64,000 bases of DNA from Azospirillum lipoferum (GCF_024170005.1 NZ_JALJXJ010000016.1:124001-188000), one strand, 5' to 3'. Shown: positions 1 through 8,783, counted from the stretch's first letter. Numbers and translations are program-made. The notes: generated from the letters alone by a model not told the origin.

Positions 1-168
1 GCTTTTGCCCGTTCTGATGAGCTTATTGAGCCATCAGGCCAGTTAACGAGGTGTTAAGATCACCGATTGGTCTCAGGTCGATTGGTGATTACCTCTTCCA
101 AAGAAAACGCCGCTCTGCGATTTGGCGGTAGTGTTACTTCTTTCGATTGGGCGTTTGCTTTGGGCATG

Positions 169-198
169 AAAAAACGCGGCCGGTTTCCCGGCCGCGTT
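169..198 (-). terminator. Rho-independent terminator of the PhoX-family gene
   Basis: A perfect 11-bp inverted repeat (arms 173-183 and 188-198, 4-nt loop) is followed on the minus strand by six T residues (169-174). It lies about 50 bases past the stop of the phosphatase gene and faces it. Bases 1-168 hold no gene that I can support. Confidence 0.9.
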
Positions 199-246
199 CT
201 TCACTGTCCATCCGGCCCCGATCAGGCCGCCATCACGCTCCCCTCA

Positions 247-2175
247 TCACACCGGCTGCGGCAGCCCGTGGATGTAGCCGACGCCGCCGCTGCGGCGGTT
301 GCGGTAGGCGTCGTCGATCAGGCCGGCGACGCTGTCCTTGACCTTGTCGTGCAGGCCCTTCTCCCAATCGCCGGGGTGCTGGAAGTTGCTCATGATGTAG
401 GAGAAGCCGTTGACGTCGTCGACCGCCTGCAGACCGGTCGATTCAGCCCCGGCCGGGCAGGACAGGATGCGGGACAGCTGCTTGGTGTCGGCGTTGTAGG
501 CCCACAGGAAGTTGTTGACGTGGTTGCCGCTGTCTTCGCCGATGAACAGGGTGCGCAGCTTTTCGGAGAATTTCAGATTGTCCGGGTTGGCGATCCGGTC
601 GGCGTCGGCGGTGTTGCCGAGCGCGTCCGGGGTAGCGAGGTCACGGCCGACCAGGGCGGGGACCGGGCTGAAATGCACCGGCACCCACTCGCTGGCGATG
701 GCGGTGCCCGCCATGTCGGTCTGGCCGCCCTTCATCGGCAGCTGATAGACCGCACCGGCGTTGATGGCGTCGACCTTGATGCCGCTCTTGCCGTCGCTCA
801 TCGACTTGTAGATGTAGGACACCGCCATGTAGGCGGTCTTGTCCTTGGCGTTGACGGTGACGCCTTCCAGCTTGGTCAGGGCCAGCGTGGCGCCGACGGT
901 GGGGGCGTAGCGGTGGGTCTCCAGGAAGGCGGCGGCCTTCTCCATGCCCGGCTTGAACCTGACCCACTGGGTCTTGCCGCTGAAGCCGATGGCGGTGAAG
1001 GACGGATCCTTCGGGTCCTCCTTCTTCACCTCGACGATGTCGGCGGCCTTCAGCGTGTCGGCCAGCGTCTTGATCTCGTCGCTGGTGGCGTGGCCCAGCT
1101 TGACCCACTTCAGGGCGAAGGCACCGCCCTTGTCGATGTCCTTGCCGGCCTCCTGCTCCATCTTCGCGGCATAGAGGGTGCCGGCGGACAGGTCCTTCGC
1201 CTTGTCGGCAATGAACATGAACAGGCCGCCGTTGGTGGCGTCGTCGCCCATCAGCACGGTGCGCTCGTCCGGCATCACCTGCACCAGCTCGTGCGAGATG
1301 CGGCCCATGCAGTAATGCTTCTTGATGCTGCCGGTACCGTCCGGGTTCACCGTCACTTCCGGCAGGTGGCCGTAGTGGTAGGGGTTGGCCTTGGTCTCGT
1401 CGCCGAACAGGTTCTTGCTGTAGGCGCGGAACTGGTCGTCCAGCGCCGCCGCATCCGGCTCGTATTCCTCGCTCGACAGGTGGGTGTTCCAGGGCGACAG
1501 GCTGGCGCCGCAGGTGATCCACAGGCCGTGCACGCCGCTGGTGTCGACATTGTGGTACTGCACCAGCTTCAAGGCACCGGTTTCCTTGTTCTGGTCCAGC
1601 GTCAGGACAGCGATCGGCGACGGCAGCTTGCCGTACATCGAGGCGTCCTTGGAATCGCGGGTGGTGTATTCGAACTGGACCACGGCGAACAGGGTGTTGC
1701 CGGCCACGCCCGCCACCTTGGCGCCGGGGACCGGGGCCAGCATGTTGCAGCCATCCGGGCAGTCGGAGAAGAACTGCGTCGGGGTCGCCAGCGAGCCGTC
1801 CAGGATCGGCTTGCCGTTGATGTCGACATAGCCGCCGGCCAGGATCGTGCCGCCCTTGCCGTCCGGCACCATGTCGCCGGTGATGAACAGCGGCTGGTAG
1901 CCGAGCGCGAAGCTCTGCTTGGAGCCGTCGGCCCAGGTCACGACCATGCTGGACTCGACCGTGGTCTTGGCCTGCGCGGCGGCGGCGGTGGGGGCGGCCA
2001 TGCCGACGAACTCGACGGCGACCGGCGCGCCCTTGGCGGATGCCGCTTCGGCGCCCGAGGCGAACAGCAGCTCGCCGGCGCCGATGCCGGCGACCGGCAG
2101 CAGCGGCAGCCCGGCGAGGGCGCGGAGCACCGAACGGCGCGACGTTTCAGGCAATTGGGCGGTCAGGTTGGTCAT
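247..2175 (-). CDS. PhoX-family (DUF839) alkaline phosphatase-like protein, Tat-exported
   Basis: 642-residue protein. The N-terminus has a twin-arginine signal (RRSVLRAL, residues 15-22 from the chosen start) followed by a hydrophobic stretch ending near an Ala-rich cleavage site, so export by Tat to the periplasm is expected. The body has the blocks of the PhoX/DUF839 family, including CNMLAPVPGAKVAGVAGN, THLSSEEYEPD and YCMGRISHELVQVMPDERT. Known PhoX enzymes are Ca/Fe-dependent phosphomonoesterases that release phosphate from organic esters; activity on a given substrate here is inferred. The start at 2175 was chosen over an in-frame ATG at 2238 because GGGAGA lies just upstream of it. 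The gene is monocistronic, with its own terminator. Confidence 0.88.
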   Translation of the reverse strand: MTNLTAQLPETSRRSVLRALAGLPLLPVAGIGAGELLFASGAEAASAKGAPVAVEFVGMAAPTAAAAQAKTTVESSMVVTWADGSKQSFALGYQPLFITGDMVPDGKGGTILAGGYVDINGKPILDGSLATPTQFFSDCPDGCNMLAPVPGAKVAGVAGNTLFAVVQFEYTTRDSKDASMYGKLPSPIAVLTLDQNKETGALKLVQYHNVDTSGVHGLWITCGASLSPWNTHLSSEEYEPDAAALDDQFRAYSKNLFGDETKANPYHYGHLPEVTVNPDGTGSIKKHYCMGRISHELVQVMPDERTVLMGDDATNGGLFMFIADKAKDLSAGTLYAAKMEQEAGKDIDKGGAFALKWVKLGHATSDEIKTLADTLKAADIVEVKKEDPKDPSFTAIGFSGKTQWVRFKPGMEKAAAFLETHRYAPTVGATLALTKLEGVTVNAKDKTAYMAVSYIYKSMSDGKSGIKVDAINAGAVYQLPMKGGQTDMAGTAIASEWVPVHFSPVPALVGRDLATPDALGNTADADRIANPDNLKFSEKLRTLFIGEDSGNHVNNFLWAYNADTKQLSRILSCPAGAESTGLQAVDDVNGFSYIMSNFQHPGDWEKGLHDKVKDSVAGLIDDAYRNRRSGGVGYIHGLPQPV

Positions 2176-2347
2176 GGCAGGTGTCTCCCGAACCCTCATC
2201 AGGGCAAGCGGCTGGCGTGAGCGGTGCCGTCGGGCCATTGGAGCCCGTTCGGCGCCGCCTTGGTCTTGGCGAGCGTCGGGAAGCTAGCGCGGGGATGTTA
2301 CAGTTTGACGGTCGGTCTCCATTCGATAGAGCGGCGACCGTCGCCGG

Positions 2348-2638
2348 TCAGCGGGCGCTGAGCATGCAGGTGCGGTCGGACGGCATCGGCAGCGTCACCG
2401 GCTTGCCGTCGGCCCCGGTGCCGCGCACCACGCGCCCGCCGGCTTTTCCAGCCGATGCCGGCTGCGAGGCGGGCTGATCGACGATCTCCGGGTCCGTCAC
2501 CTGGCCTGCGACCGTCCATTGCCGGGTCTGCGGGTCCTGGCAGCGCAGCTCGTAGCGGCCCTTCATCGGCTCGGCCGTGGCCGGGAAGGAGGCCAGTGTC
2601 AGGGAGGCCATCAGGGCCATTGGGGCGAAGCGGGTCAT
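2348..2638 (-). CDS. Small exported protein of unknown function
   Basis: 96-residue protein with a typical Sec signal peptide (hydrophobic core MALMASLTLASF, likely cleavage after ATA near residue 22). The mature part is short, with two cysteines (LRCQD and RTCML) that could form a disulfide. I recognise no family. AGGA precedes the ATG. It starts 10 bases after the stop of the Nudix gene, so the two are probably co-transcribed. A periplasmic location is inferred; no function can be assigned. Confidence 0.7.
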   Translation of the reverse strand: MTRFAPMALMASLTLASFPATAEPMKGRYELRCQDPQTRQWTVAGQVTDPEIVDQPASQPASAGKAGGRVVRGTGADGKPVTLPMPSDRTCMLSAR

Positions 2639-2648
2639 CGGGTTTTCC

Positions 2649-3296
2649 TCAACCGGCTGTGTCTGGGCCGGCTGTATCTGGTGAGTGGGGACGGGACAGC
2701 ACCCGGGCGATGTCGGCCTGCCAGACCATGCTGACCAGCGCGATCTGGGTCAGCAGATGCATCTCGCCGCGGCCGATGGCCTCCAGCAGTTCCGCCCGCG
2801 TCAGGTGCAGGATCTCCGTGTCCTCCAGATCGTCGGCGATCGGATCGGCGACCCGGCGGCAGCCGGTGGCGCGGAACATGTGCGACCAGGCGCCGCCCTG
2901 GTTGGCGTTGACGATGTAGGTGCCGAGGTCGGTCCAGGCCTCCGCCTCCATCCCCGTCTCCTCCATCAGTTCGCGCTTGGCCGCGGCCAGCGGATCCTCG
3001 CCGGGCGACAGGTGGCCGCCGGGGAAGACCAGCCCGACCTTGCGCGGGCCGTGGCGGTACTGGCGGTAGGTGACGATCCGTCCGTCCGCCGTCTCGGCGA
3101 AGATGCAGGCGAAGGAGGGCTGGTCGAACTGGTAGTAGTCGTCGATCCGCCGCCCGTCCGGCAGTTCCACCGTCTCCACCCGCACCTTCAGGAATGGATC
3201 GGCGTCGAGCAGCTCGCGGCTGTCCAGCACGGTCCAGGGACGGTGGAGGCGGTAGGGGCGGTGTCCCGGCTTGGCTATGGGCTTAGGCATGGGCAT
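2649..3296 (-). CDS. Nudix hydrolase, ADP-ribose pyrophosphatase-like
   Basis: 215-residue protein with a complete Nudix box near residues 117-139: G-x5-E, then seven residues, then RELMEETGM, which matches GX5EX7REUXEEXGU and supplies the Mg-binding glutamates. The preceding region (DDYYQFDQPSFACI, YRQYRHGPR) resembles ADP-sugar/NDP-sugar pyrophosphatases. It probably cleaves a nucleoside diphosphate linked to another group; the exact substrate cannot be read. An AGAGCAGG stretch precedes the ATG. It is followed at once by the small exported protein. Confidence 0.88.
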   Translation of the reverse strand: MPMPKPIAKPGHRPYRLHRPWTVLDSRELLDADPFLKVRVETVELPDGRRIDDYYQFDQPSFACIFAETADGRIVTYRQYRHGPRKVGLVFPGGHLSPGEDPLAAAKRELMEETGMEAEAWTDLGTYIVNANQGGAWSHMFRATGCRRVADPIADDLEDTEILHLTRAELLEAIGRGEMHLLTQIALVSMVWQADIARVLSRPHSPDTAGPDTAG

Positions 3297-3317
3297 GAGC
3301 CTGCTCTGCGATGGGGG

Positions 3318-3701
3318 TCACCACAGCCGCGTGACGATGCCGTCGAAGACCGCGTCGGCGGAGACCAGCGGCAGCTTGTAATGCATCGCCGTGGCGGCCA
3401 GAAGACGGTCAAAAGGATCACGATGGCTCCAGTCCATCATGCCGGCGATCAGGCAGACCGCCGGATCGAAGCCGGCGACCTGTCCGCCCTGGTCGGCCAG
3501 CAGCACATCCAGCCGTTCCACGAAAGGCTCCATCTCCGGCCATTTCCCAAACCGGACCTCCTGGGCGATTTCAAAGAAGGTGATCGGGCTGACCATAACC
3601 ATGTCGGCCGCGGCGATGGCGGTGATTGCCGGTTTCGACAGGCGGGAGTCGCCGGACAGGCTCCAGGCCCAGGCGTGGGTGTCGAGCAGGACCGCCGTCA
3701 T
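3318..3701 (-). CDS. vapC: VapC-like PIN-domain toxin
   Basis: 127-residue PIN-domain protein. Acidic catalytic positions are visible: D in VLLDTHAW near the N-terminus, E in FFEIAQE, and D in HRDPFDRLLAATA followed by the usual C-terminal SADAVFD. PIN toxins of this type are Mg-dependent RNases acting on tRNA or rRNA. The ATG at 3701 was chosen because GAGG precedes it and it lies 7 bases after the antitoxin stop; an upstream in-frame ATG (3743) would overlap the antitoxin. It forms a toxin-antitoxin pair with the next gene upstream. Confidence 0.88.
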   Translation of the reverse strand: MTAVLLDTHAWAWSLSGDSRLSKPAITAIAAADMVMVSPITFFEIAQEVRFGKWPEMEPFVERLDVLLADQGGQVAGFDPAVCLIAGMMDWSHRDPFDRLLAATAMHYKLPLVSADAVFDGIVTRLW

Positions 3702-3708
3702 GACCTCG

Positions 3709-3942
3709 TCAGGCTCCCCCTTCCCAGACGTCCAGATCAGCATCGTCCATCGGTTCGAAGAAGTCCGGTCCGCTGCCGAGCTTGTCCTTCAGCAGACCGA
3801 TGGTGAAGGCGCCGCGGGTGACCGGGACCAGCCGCACGACCGGCTTGCTTCCCCTGGCGATGATGACCTCCTCACCGCGCAGAGCGGCTTCGATCAGCTT
3901 CGACAGATTGGTCTTGGCCGCGTGAATGGTGACCTGCCGCAT
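3709..3942 (-). CDS. vapB: Phd/VapB-like antitoxin
   Basis: 77-residue protein starting MRQVTIHAAKTNLSKLIE, the standard Phd/YefM-type N-terminal DNA-binding fold, followed by GEEVIIARGSKPVVRLVPV. The acidic C-terminal tail (MDDADLDVWEG) is the likely toxin-binding part. It is expected to neutralise the downstream PIN toxin and repress its own promoter. The pair is in the normal antitoxin-first order. Confidence 0.9.
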   Translation of the reverse strand: MRQVTIHAAKTNLSKLIEAALRGEEVIIARGSKPVVRLVPVTRGAFTIGLLKDKLGSGPDFFEPMDDADLDVWEGGA

Positions 3943-3966
3943 CCGGCACCTCCTTCTTTCCCAAGG

Positions 3967-3995
3967 ATTATAGAAACCGGCTTCATGTTAGGCAA
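3967..3995 (-). promoter_or_regulatory. Near-consensus sigma70 promoter of the vapBC operon
   Basis: On the minus strand TTGCCT (3990-3995) and TATAAT (3967-3972) are separated by exactly 17 bases and lie about 25 bases upstream of the antitoxin ATG. The -10 is a perfect consensus, which is rare in such GC-rich DNA. Confidence 0.8.
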
Positions 3996-4005
3996 CTTAG
4001 CTAAC
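3987..4005. promoter_or_regulatory. Inverted repeat over the vapBC -35, putative autorepressor operator
   Basis: GTTAG (3987-3991) and CTAAC (4001-4005) flank the -35 hexamer, with a TTAGCTAA palindrome at 3997-4004. Its placement fits binding by the antitoxin-toxin complex; binding is inferred. Confidence 0.5.
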
Positions 4006-4251
4006 CCGGTGGTCTGCCGGTCCGTGCCCGGAGCGGCAGGACGACACCAATGTGTGGTGCCGAGAAAATGCCGGCGATGAGGTGGTGTTCTGGATAATCC
4101 CAAATGAAATAAATGGAGAAATTGGCAATCATCTCTCCTTTGGCGTGTGCCACATGAAACGGGATGTGACAGATTTTTGTTGGATGCCCATTGTTATTGA
4201 GTTGTTTTCCCAAAATGATTATCGGGTCTCATCCCATTTCCATCCGGAACC
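4006..4251. other. AT-richer intergenic stretch between vapBC and the glycosyltransferase
   Basis: This stretch is clearly richer in A and T than its surroundings and should hold the promoter of the plus-strand glycosyltransferase. I could not settle on a convincing -35/-10 pair. A short plus-strand frame from 4052 runs into the glycosyltransferase gene out of phase and looks spurious. Confidence 0.4.
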
Positions 4252-6612
4252 ATGCAGTTCGAAGTCAACTCCCCTATTCCGCGCCTGATCCATCAGACCT
4301 GGAAGACACGTGACGTCCCGCCGGAGTTCCAGGCCCTGCAGCGCAGCTGGATCGGGCGCAATCCCGGCTTCACCTACCGGTTCTGGACCGACGCGGACAT
4401 CGAGCGCTTCGTCGTGGAGGAGCATCCGGCATTGCTGCCGGTTTTCCGGGGCTATGCCGAGCCCATCGCGCGGATCGATCTGGCGCGCTACCTGATCCTG
4501 CGCCGTTTCGGCGGGGTCTATGCCGACCTTGATTTCGAATGCCTGCGCCCGATCGACGGGTTGCTGGAGGGCCGGAGCTTCGTCGTCGGGCTGGAGCCGG
4601 AGGAGCATGGCAGGCTGGCGAAGGCGGCGGAGCGCGGGCTGTCCCGCATCCTGTGCCCCTCCTTCCTCGCATCGGTGCCCGGCCATCCCTTCTGGGACCA
4701 TCTGCTGGACCAGCTGGTCGAGGCGCGGCACTCCCCCGACGTGCTGGACGCCACCGGCCCCTTCCTGCTGACCCGCGTCCATGATCAGTATGAAAATGAC
4801 CGGTATGAAAAGGCTGGGGATGAAGGAAAGCGGGCCACGGTGACGGTGCTGCCGCCGGAGCTGCTCTATCCCGTGACCAAGGAGGACTGCTGGAGCGGCC
4901 GCCTGTTCGATCCCGTCTTCTGGGAACGGGCGATGCGTCGGGCCTATGCGGTCCATTACTGGGAAGGCACCTGGTTCCGGGACGGTGCCGGGCATAGCAC
5001 GGTCTTGCCGCGGCAGGTCACGGCGGTGGTGACCGACGGGCGGCCGGACGGCGCCCGTACCCCCGTGGCGACGGTGGAGGGGCTGCCGCTGGTCTCCTGC
5101 CTGATGGTCACCAGGGGGCAGAGGGCGGGCCGGGCCGGGCTGCTGGAGCTTGCCATCGACGGCTTCGCGCGCCAGACCTATCCCAACCGCGAGCTGGTCG
5201 TCGTCTGCGACAGCCCGGCGCTGCCGCAGGACGATCCGCTGGAGCTGGCGATCCGTGCCGCGGACTGTCCGAACGTCCGGCTGGTCCGGGTCGAGGCGGG
5301 CGGCCGACAAGGGGGGCTGACGCTGGGCGAGCTGCGCAACATCGCGGTCGACCATGCGGCCGGGCTCTATGTCTGCCAGTGGGACGACGACGACCTTTAC
5401 GACCCCTGCCGGCTGGAGATGCAGCAGCGGGTGCTGGCCGCCGCCGGCGCCCAGGCCTGCCTGCTCGGCCGCTGGATGATCTGGTGGCCGGCCGAAGACC
5501 GGCTGGCGGTGTCCTGCGAACGGGACTGGGAAGGCTCGCTTCTGTGCGAGAGGGCGGTGATGCCCCGTTATCCGGCCCTTCGCCGCGGCGAGGACACGCC
5601 GGTGGTCGAGCAGCTGCGCCGCAGTGCCCGGGTCGTGCGGATGGACCTGCCGCGGCTCTACACCTACGTCGTCCATGGCGGCAACACCTTCGCCTCCGGG
5701 CATTTCGAGGAGCACTGGCAGGCCGCCACCGCCCGCTTCAGCGGCGACCGCTGCCGTGCCGTGCTGGAGGAGATGGCCAAGCGCCTGCCGGTGGAGCCAT
5801 ACCGCCGGGCCGTCCCGCCTGTTCCGGCCACCGCCGCGGCGCGGCAGGAAAAGCTGCTGGTGCTGACCCCGGTGAAGGATGCCGTTCCCCATCTGCCTCG
5901 CTACCTGGAGCTGCTCGGCCGGCTCGACCACGATCCGTCCCGCCTGTCGCTGGGCTTCCTGGAGGGGGACAGCCGCGACGGCACGCATGACTGGCTGGCC
6001 GCAAGGCTGCCGGAACTGCGGGACCGCTATCGCCGGGTGACCCTGCTGCGCCACGATTACGGGTTCCGGCCCGAAGGGCCGCGCTGGGCGCCGGAAATCC
6101 AGCGGCGGCGGCGGGAACTGCTGGCACGGTCGCGCAACCGGCTGCTGTCCGGCGCATTGGCGGACGAGGACTGGGTGCTGTGGCTCGACGTCGATCTGGT
6201 CGACTATCCGCCGGACCTGCCGGCCCGGCTGCTCGCCGCCGGGCGCGACATTGTCGTTCCTCATTGCGTCCTGCCCGACGGGCGGAGTTTCGACCTCAAC
6301 AGCTTCCGGCTGACGGACAGGGAGATGGGCGGGGAGGACCCCCGCCATCTGGCCGACGGCATCTTCCAGCCGCCGCGCGGTGCCGGGCGGCTCTATCTGG
6401 ATGCCTTCGCCGGCCAAGGCATCGTGCCGCTGGACGGGGTGGGCGGCACGGCCTTGCTGGTGCGGGCGGACCTTCACCGCGAGGGGCTGTGTTTCCCACC
6501 CTACAGCCACCGCGGCTACATCGAGACGGAGGGGCTGGCGATGATGGCCAGGGATATGGGCGTGACCGCCTGGGGCCTGCCGGACCTGCGCATCATCCAT
6601 GCCGATCACTGA
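4252..6612 (+). CDS. Three-domain glycosyltransferase (GT32 + GT2 + Anp1/GT62-like)
   Basis: 786 residues in three enzyme-like parts. Residues about 8-110 match the DXD sugar-binding GT32 (OCH1-like) family: IPRLIHQTWK, ARIDLARYLILRRFGGVYAD with the metal-binding DLD. Residues about 280-480 are a GT2 (GT-A) domain: LVSCLMVTRG, QTYPNRELVVVCD and the acidic QWDDDDLYDP. Residues about 530-786 resemble Anp1/Mnn9 (GT62) proteins: LVLTPVKDAVPHLPRYLELL, VLWLDVDLVDYPPDL, NSFRL, and the C-terminal ETEGLAMMARDMG and GLPDLRIIHADH. Such a protein could add several sugars in series to one acceptor, which is inference. It is followed closely by a second glycosyltransferase. Confidence 0.85.
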   Translation: MQFEVNSPIPRLIHQTWKTRDVPPEFQALQRSWIGRNPGFTYRFWTDADIERFVVEEHPALLPVFRGYAEPIARIDLARYLILRRFGGVYADLDFECLRPIDGLLEGRSFVVGLEPEEHGRLAKAAERGLSRILCPSFLASVPGHPFWDHLLDQLVEARHSPDVLDATGPFLLTRVHDQYENDRYEKAGDEGKRATVTVLPPELLYPVTKEDCWSGRLFDPVFWERAMRRAYAVHYWEGTWFRDGAGHSTVLPRQVTAVVTDGRPDGARTPVATVEGLPLVSCLMVTRGQRAGRAGLLELAIDGFARQTYPNRELVVVCDSPALPQDDPLELAIRAADCPNVRLVRVEAGGRQGGLTLGELRNIAVDHAAGLYVCQWDDDDLYDPCRLEMQQRVLAAAGAQACLLGRWMIWWPAEDRLAVSCERDWEGSLLCERAVMPRYPALRRGEDTPVVEQLRRSARVVRMDLPRLYTYVVHGGNTFASGHFEEHWQAATARFSGDRCRAVLEEMAKRLPVEPYRRAVPPVPATAAARQEKLLVLTPVKDAVPHLPRYLELLGRLDHDPSRLSLGFLEGDSRDGTHDWLAARLPELRDRYRRVTLLRHDYGFRPEGPRWAPEIQRRRRELLARSRNRLLSGALADEDWVLWLDVDLVDYPPDLPARLLAAGRDIVVPHCVLPDGRSFDLNSFRLTDREMGGEDPRHLADGIFQPPRGAGRLYLDAFAGQGIVPLDGVGGTALLVRADLHREGLCFPPYSHRGYIETEGLAMMARDMGVTAWGLPDLRIIHADH

Positions 6613-6625
6613 CAGGCGAAGCACC

Positions 6626-7579
6626 ATGCCAACCACCCGAAACCCCGGCATCGACAGTGCGGAGGAGATCGCCGCCAGCATCGTCATCTGCACCTATCGG
6701 CGCCCTGAATTGCTCGCGGCCTGCCTGGACAGCCTGATCGGGCAGCAGGTGGGCGGCGCCTCCCCAGGCTCCGCCCATGAAATTCTGGTGATCGACAATT
6801 CCGCCCTGGCGGATGGCCGCCCGGCCGTCGAGTGCCGACAGACCGCCTTCGCTCTGCGGGGAGTGCCGCTGCGCTATGTCCTGGAGGAGCGGCCGGGCGT
6901 CAGCTTTGCCCGCAACCGTGGCGTGGCGGAAGCGGCGGGAGCCCTGATCGCCTTCATCGACGACGACGAGCGGGCCTGCGAAGGGTGGCTGGAGCGCTTG
7001 CTGGAGCCTTTTCACCGGCTGGGCGACGCCGTCGACATCGTTGCGGGCGAGGTCGAGCCGGATTTCGGCGCGCTGTCCAGGCCGGACTGGCTGGCCGACG
7101 ACATGCTGCATTTCTTCTCATGCCGCTGGGGCTGGGACAGCGAATCCCGCTTCCTGCACGAGAAGGAATGGTTCGGTGAAGGGAACTGCGCCTTCCGCAA
7201 GCGGCTGATGGCCGGTCGCGCTTTTCCGAGCGACCTCGGCCGCAAGGGCGACGGGCTGCTGACGAATGAAGGCATCATCTTCATGGAGATGCGCAGCGCC
7301 GGAGCCGCCACCTACTATGTCCCGGCCGCTACCGTGTCCCACCTCATCCATCCCGACCGGCTGAACCGACGCTGGCTGATGCGGCGGATGTTCTATCAGG
7401 GAGTTTCCAACCGTCTGACCCAACGGCGATACGGGCTGGAGGAACAGCGCTGGGATTTCAACGTCAATATGGCCAAGCTGGCCGACCTCGATGTCGAAAG
7501 TCTGGAGGGGGAAAGCCTGCGGGCGGTGATCCGGCTGTACTATCAGCTCGGCTATGCCGCGGCCTCCGGCATGAATTGA
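6626..7579 (+). CDS. GT2-family glycosyltransferase
   Basis: 317-residue GT-A fold protein. ASIVICTYRRPELLAACLDS is the nucleotide-sugar binding start; GVSFARNRGVAEA and FIDDDERA carry the DXD-type metal site, and FGEGNCAFRKRL is a typical acceptor-side block. The ATG at 6626 was preferred to one at 6599, which overlaps the previous gene. Co-transcription with the upstream triple-domain transferase is likely (13-base gap). The sugar and acceptor are unknown. Confidence 0.85.
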   Translation: MPTTRNPGIDSAEEIAASIVICTYRRPELLAACLDSLIGQQVGGASPGSAHEILVIDNSALADGRPAVECRQTAFALRGVPLRYVLEERPGVSFARNRGVAEAAGALIAFIDDDERACEGWLERLLEPFHRLGDAVDIVAGEVEPDFGALSRPDWLADDMLHFFSCRWGWDSESRFLHEKEWFGEGNCAFRKRLMAGRAFPSDLGRKGDGLLTNEGIIFMEMRSAGAATYYVPAATVSHLIHPDRLNRRWLMRRMFYQGVSNRLTQRRYGLEEQRWDFNVNMAKLADLDVESLEGESLRAVIRLYYQLGYAAASGMN

Positions 7580-7598
7580 GGTCGCCGGGGGCTCTCCC

Positions 7599-8588
7599 TC
7601 ACGGCGCCACGTAGATCTGGTTCACGAAGTGGTCCAGCCCGTCCGGTACGGCGGTCGAGCGGCGGTCGAGCGGTGGGATGGCCGGACCATGGGGGGTGCG
7701 GTTGACATTGTACTGGCCGGACAGCAGCAGGCGCCGGCCGCGCCGGGGCAGGGCACCCTTGTGGATGCCGTAGGTGTCGCCCAGGAAACGGCTGCCGGCC
7801 GGGCCGGTTATCGCCACGGTATCGCTGGTGCCGAAGGCGGCCTCCACCTGCGCCTCGGTCAGGGCGCGGCCGGTGGACAGCCGGCGGCTGCGGTGGCTGC
7901 GCTTGACGAAGATGTGCGGACCGCCCTCCTCGTCCACGTCGGTCAGGTAGAAGAAGATCTTGAAGCCGCGCAGGCTGTCCAGGTCGCGGTGGTGGCGCTG
8001 GGTGCCCTTGGCCGCGTCGCGCCCGCCGAAGCTCTCCCCGCCCCAGGACCACCAGCAGCCGATGTTGTCGAGGATCGGCTTGCAGCCGAGATACAGCTCC
8101 GCCACCTCCAGCACCTGCGGGTCGTTGAAGAGATCCAGCACATGGGGTGCCCGCAGGATCTGGTCGATGCCGTGATAGCCCATGTTGGAGTCCGGGCTGG
8201 GCGGGCTGTCGGGCCGGAACCAGCCCAGATGCGGGCGGAAGGGATCGTGGCAGGGGGTGTTCTCGAAATAGGTGCGCAAGCCCGCGACGACGGCCGGATC
8301 GATGGGCGGCAGCAGCGGGGTGATGCCGTCCCGCTCCAGCGTCCGGCACCAGTCCCGCGCCTCCAGCGACGGATGGAGGCCCAGCGTCCGCGGCCGCCGC
8401 GCCGCGATCAGCGCCGCCAGCCGGTCGCGCAGGGCCGGGTCGGTGACGATTGGCAGGATGTCGTAGATGGCATAGCGCGGATCGGCCTTCACCTTGCGCC
8501 AATAGGCCCGCGGCGATGCGATGCGTGTCCGTACATTGTCCAGGAAGCTGCCGATTGGGGCAGAGGCGGGGACGAAGGAGGACGCCAT
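7599..8588 (-). CDS. Phytanoyl-CoA dioxygenase-like Fe(II)/2OG oxygenase
   Basis: About 329 residues. The PhyH-type facial triad is readable: H-x-D within RHHRDLDSLRGFKIFFYL and the distal His in YGIHKGALPRRGRR, with following arginines that could bind 2-oxoglutarate. GWFRPDSPPSPDSNMGYHG and LDNIGCWWSWGG are family-specific surroundings. These enzymes hydroxylate small molecules with 2-oxoglutarate and O2; the substrate is unknown. The frame is open to an ATG at 8639; neither start has a strong ribosome site. It is convergent with the glycosyltransferase pair. Confidence 0.78.
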   Translation of the reverse strand: MASSFVPASAPIGSFLDNVRTRIASPRAYWRKVKADPRYAIYDILPIVTDPALRDRLAALIAARRPRTLGLHPSLEARDWCRTLERDGITPLLPPIDPAVVAGLRTYFENTPCHDPFRPHLGWFRPDSPPSPDSNMGYHGIDQILRAPHVLDLFNDPQVLEVAELYLGCKPILDNIGCWWSWGGESFGGRDAAKGTQRHHRDLDSLRGFKIFFYLTDVDEEGGPHIFVKRSHRSRRLSTGRALTEAQVEAAFGTSDTVAITGPAGSRFLGDTYGIHKGALPRRGRRLLLSGQYNVNRTPHGPAIPPLDRRSTAVPDGLDHFVNQIYVAP

Positions 8589-8729
8589 GGGGTGCGGCAC
8601 CGCTTGGAAGGAGAATCGTTCGTGATGAAGACTCTCCATAAGGGCAGCGGTCTTTCAAGGCGTATCCGCTTGTCCGCGTCACTCCGCTGCTGAGGCACGG
8701 CGTCGCGGGGCATGGGACGGTGGGCGGAC

Positions 8730-8768
8730 TTGCACAGGGCCGATGAAGGGGCAATGTTACATGTAACA
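8730..8768 (+). promoter_or_regulatory. mazEF promoter with a perfect palindromic operator
   Basis: TTGCAC (8730-8735) and AATGTT (8753-8758) with a 17-base spacer form a plausible promoter. A perfect 14-bp palindrome, TGTTACATGTAACA (8755-8768), overlaps the -10 and ends 15 bases before the antitoxin ATG. This is the expected place for autorepression by the antitoxin complex. Confidence 0.7.
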
Positions 8769-8783
8769 GATGGAGTGCTCGCC

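Noticed and set aside
67-2220. A 717-residue plus-strand frame opposite the PhoX-family gene
   Set aside because: It mirrors the codon pattern of the real gene on the other strand, is full of Val/Gly/Arg/Ala low complexity and has no family features.
2270-2330. A possible Pho box upstream of the PhoX-family gene
   Set aside because: CCGTCA and CTGTAA occur on the minus strand but 8 rather than 11 bases apart, so they do not match the PhoB direct-repeat spacing.
4052-4288. A 78-residue plus-strand frame before the glycosyltransferase
   Set aside because: It overlaps the glycosyltransferase start out of frame and has no ribosome site or family features.
4219-6693. An 824-residue minus-strand frame opposite the triple-domain glycosyltransferase
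   Set aside because: It is an antisense shadow in GC-rich DNA; the plus strand carries clear GT32, GT2 and Anp1 motifs.
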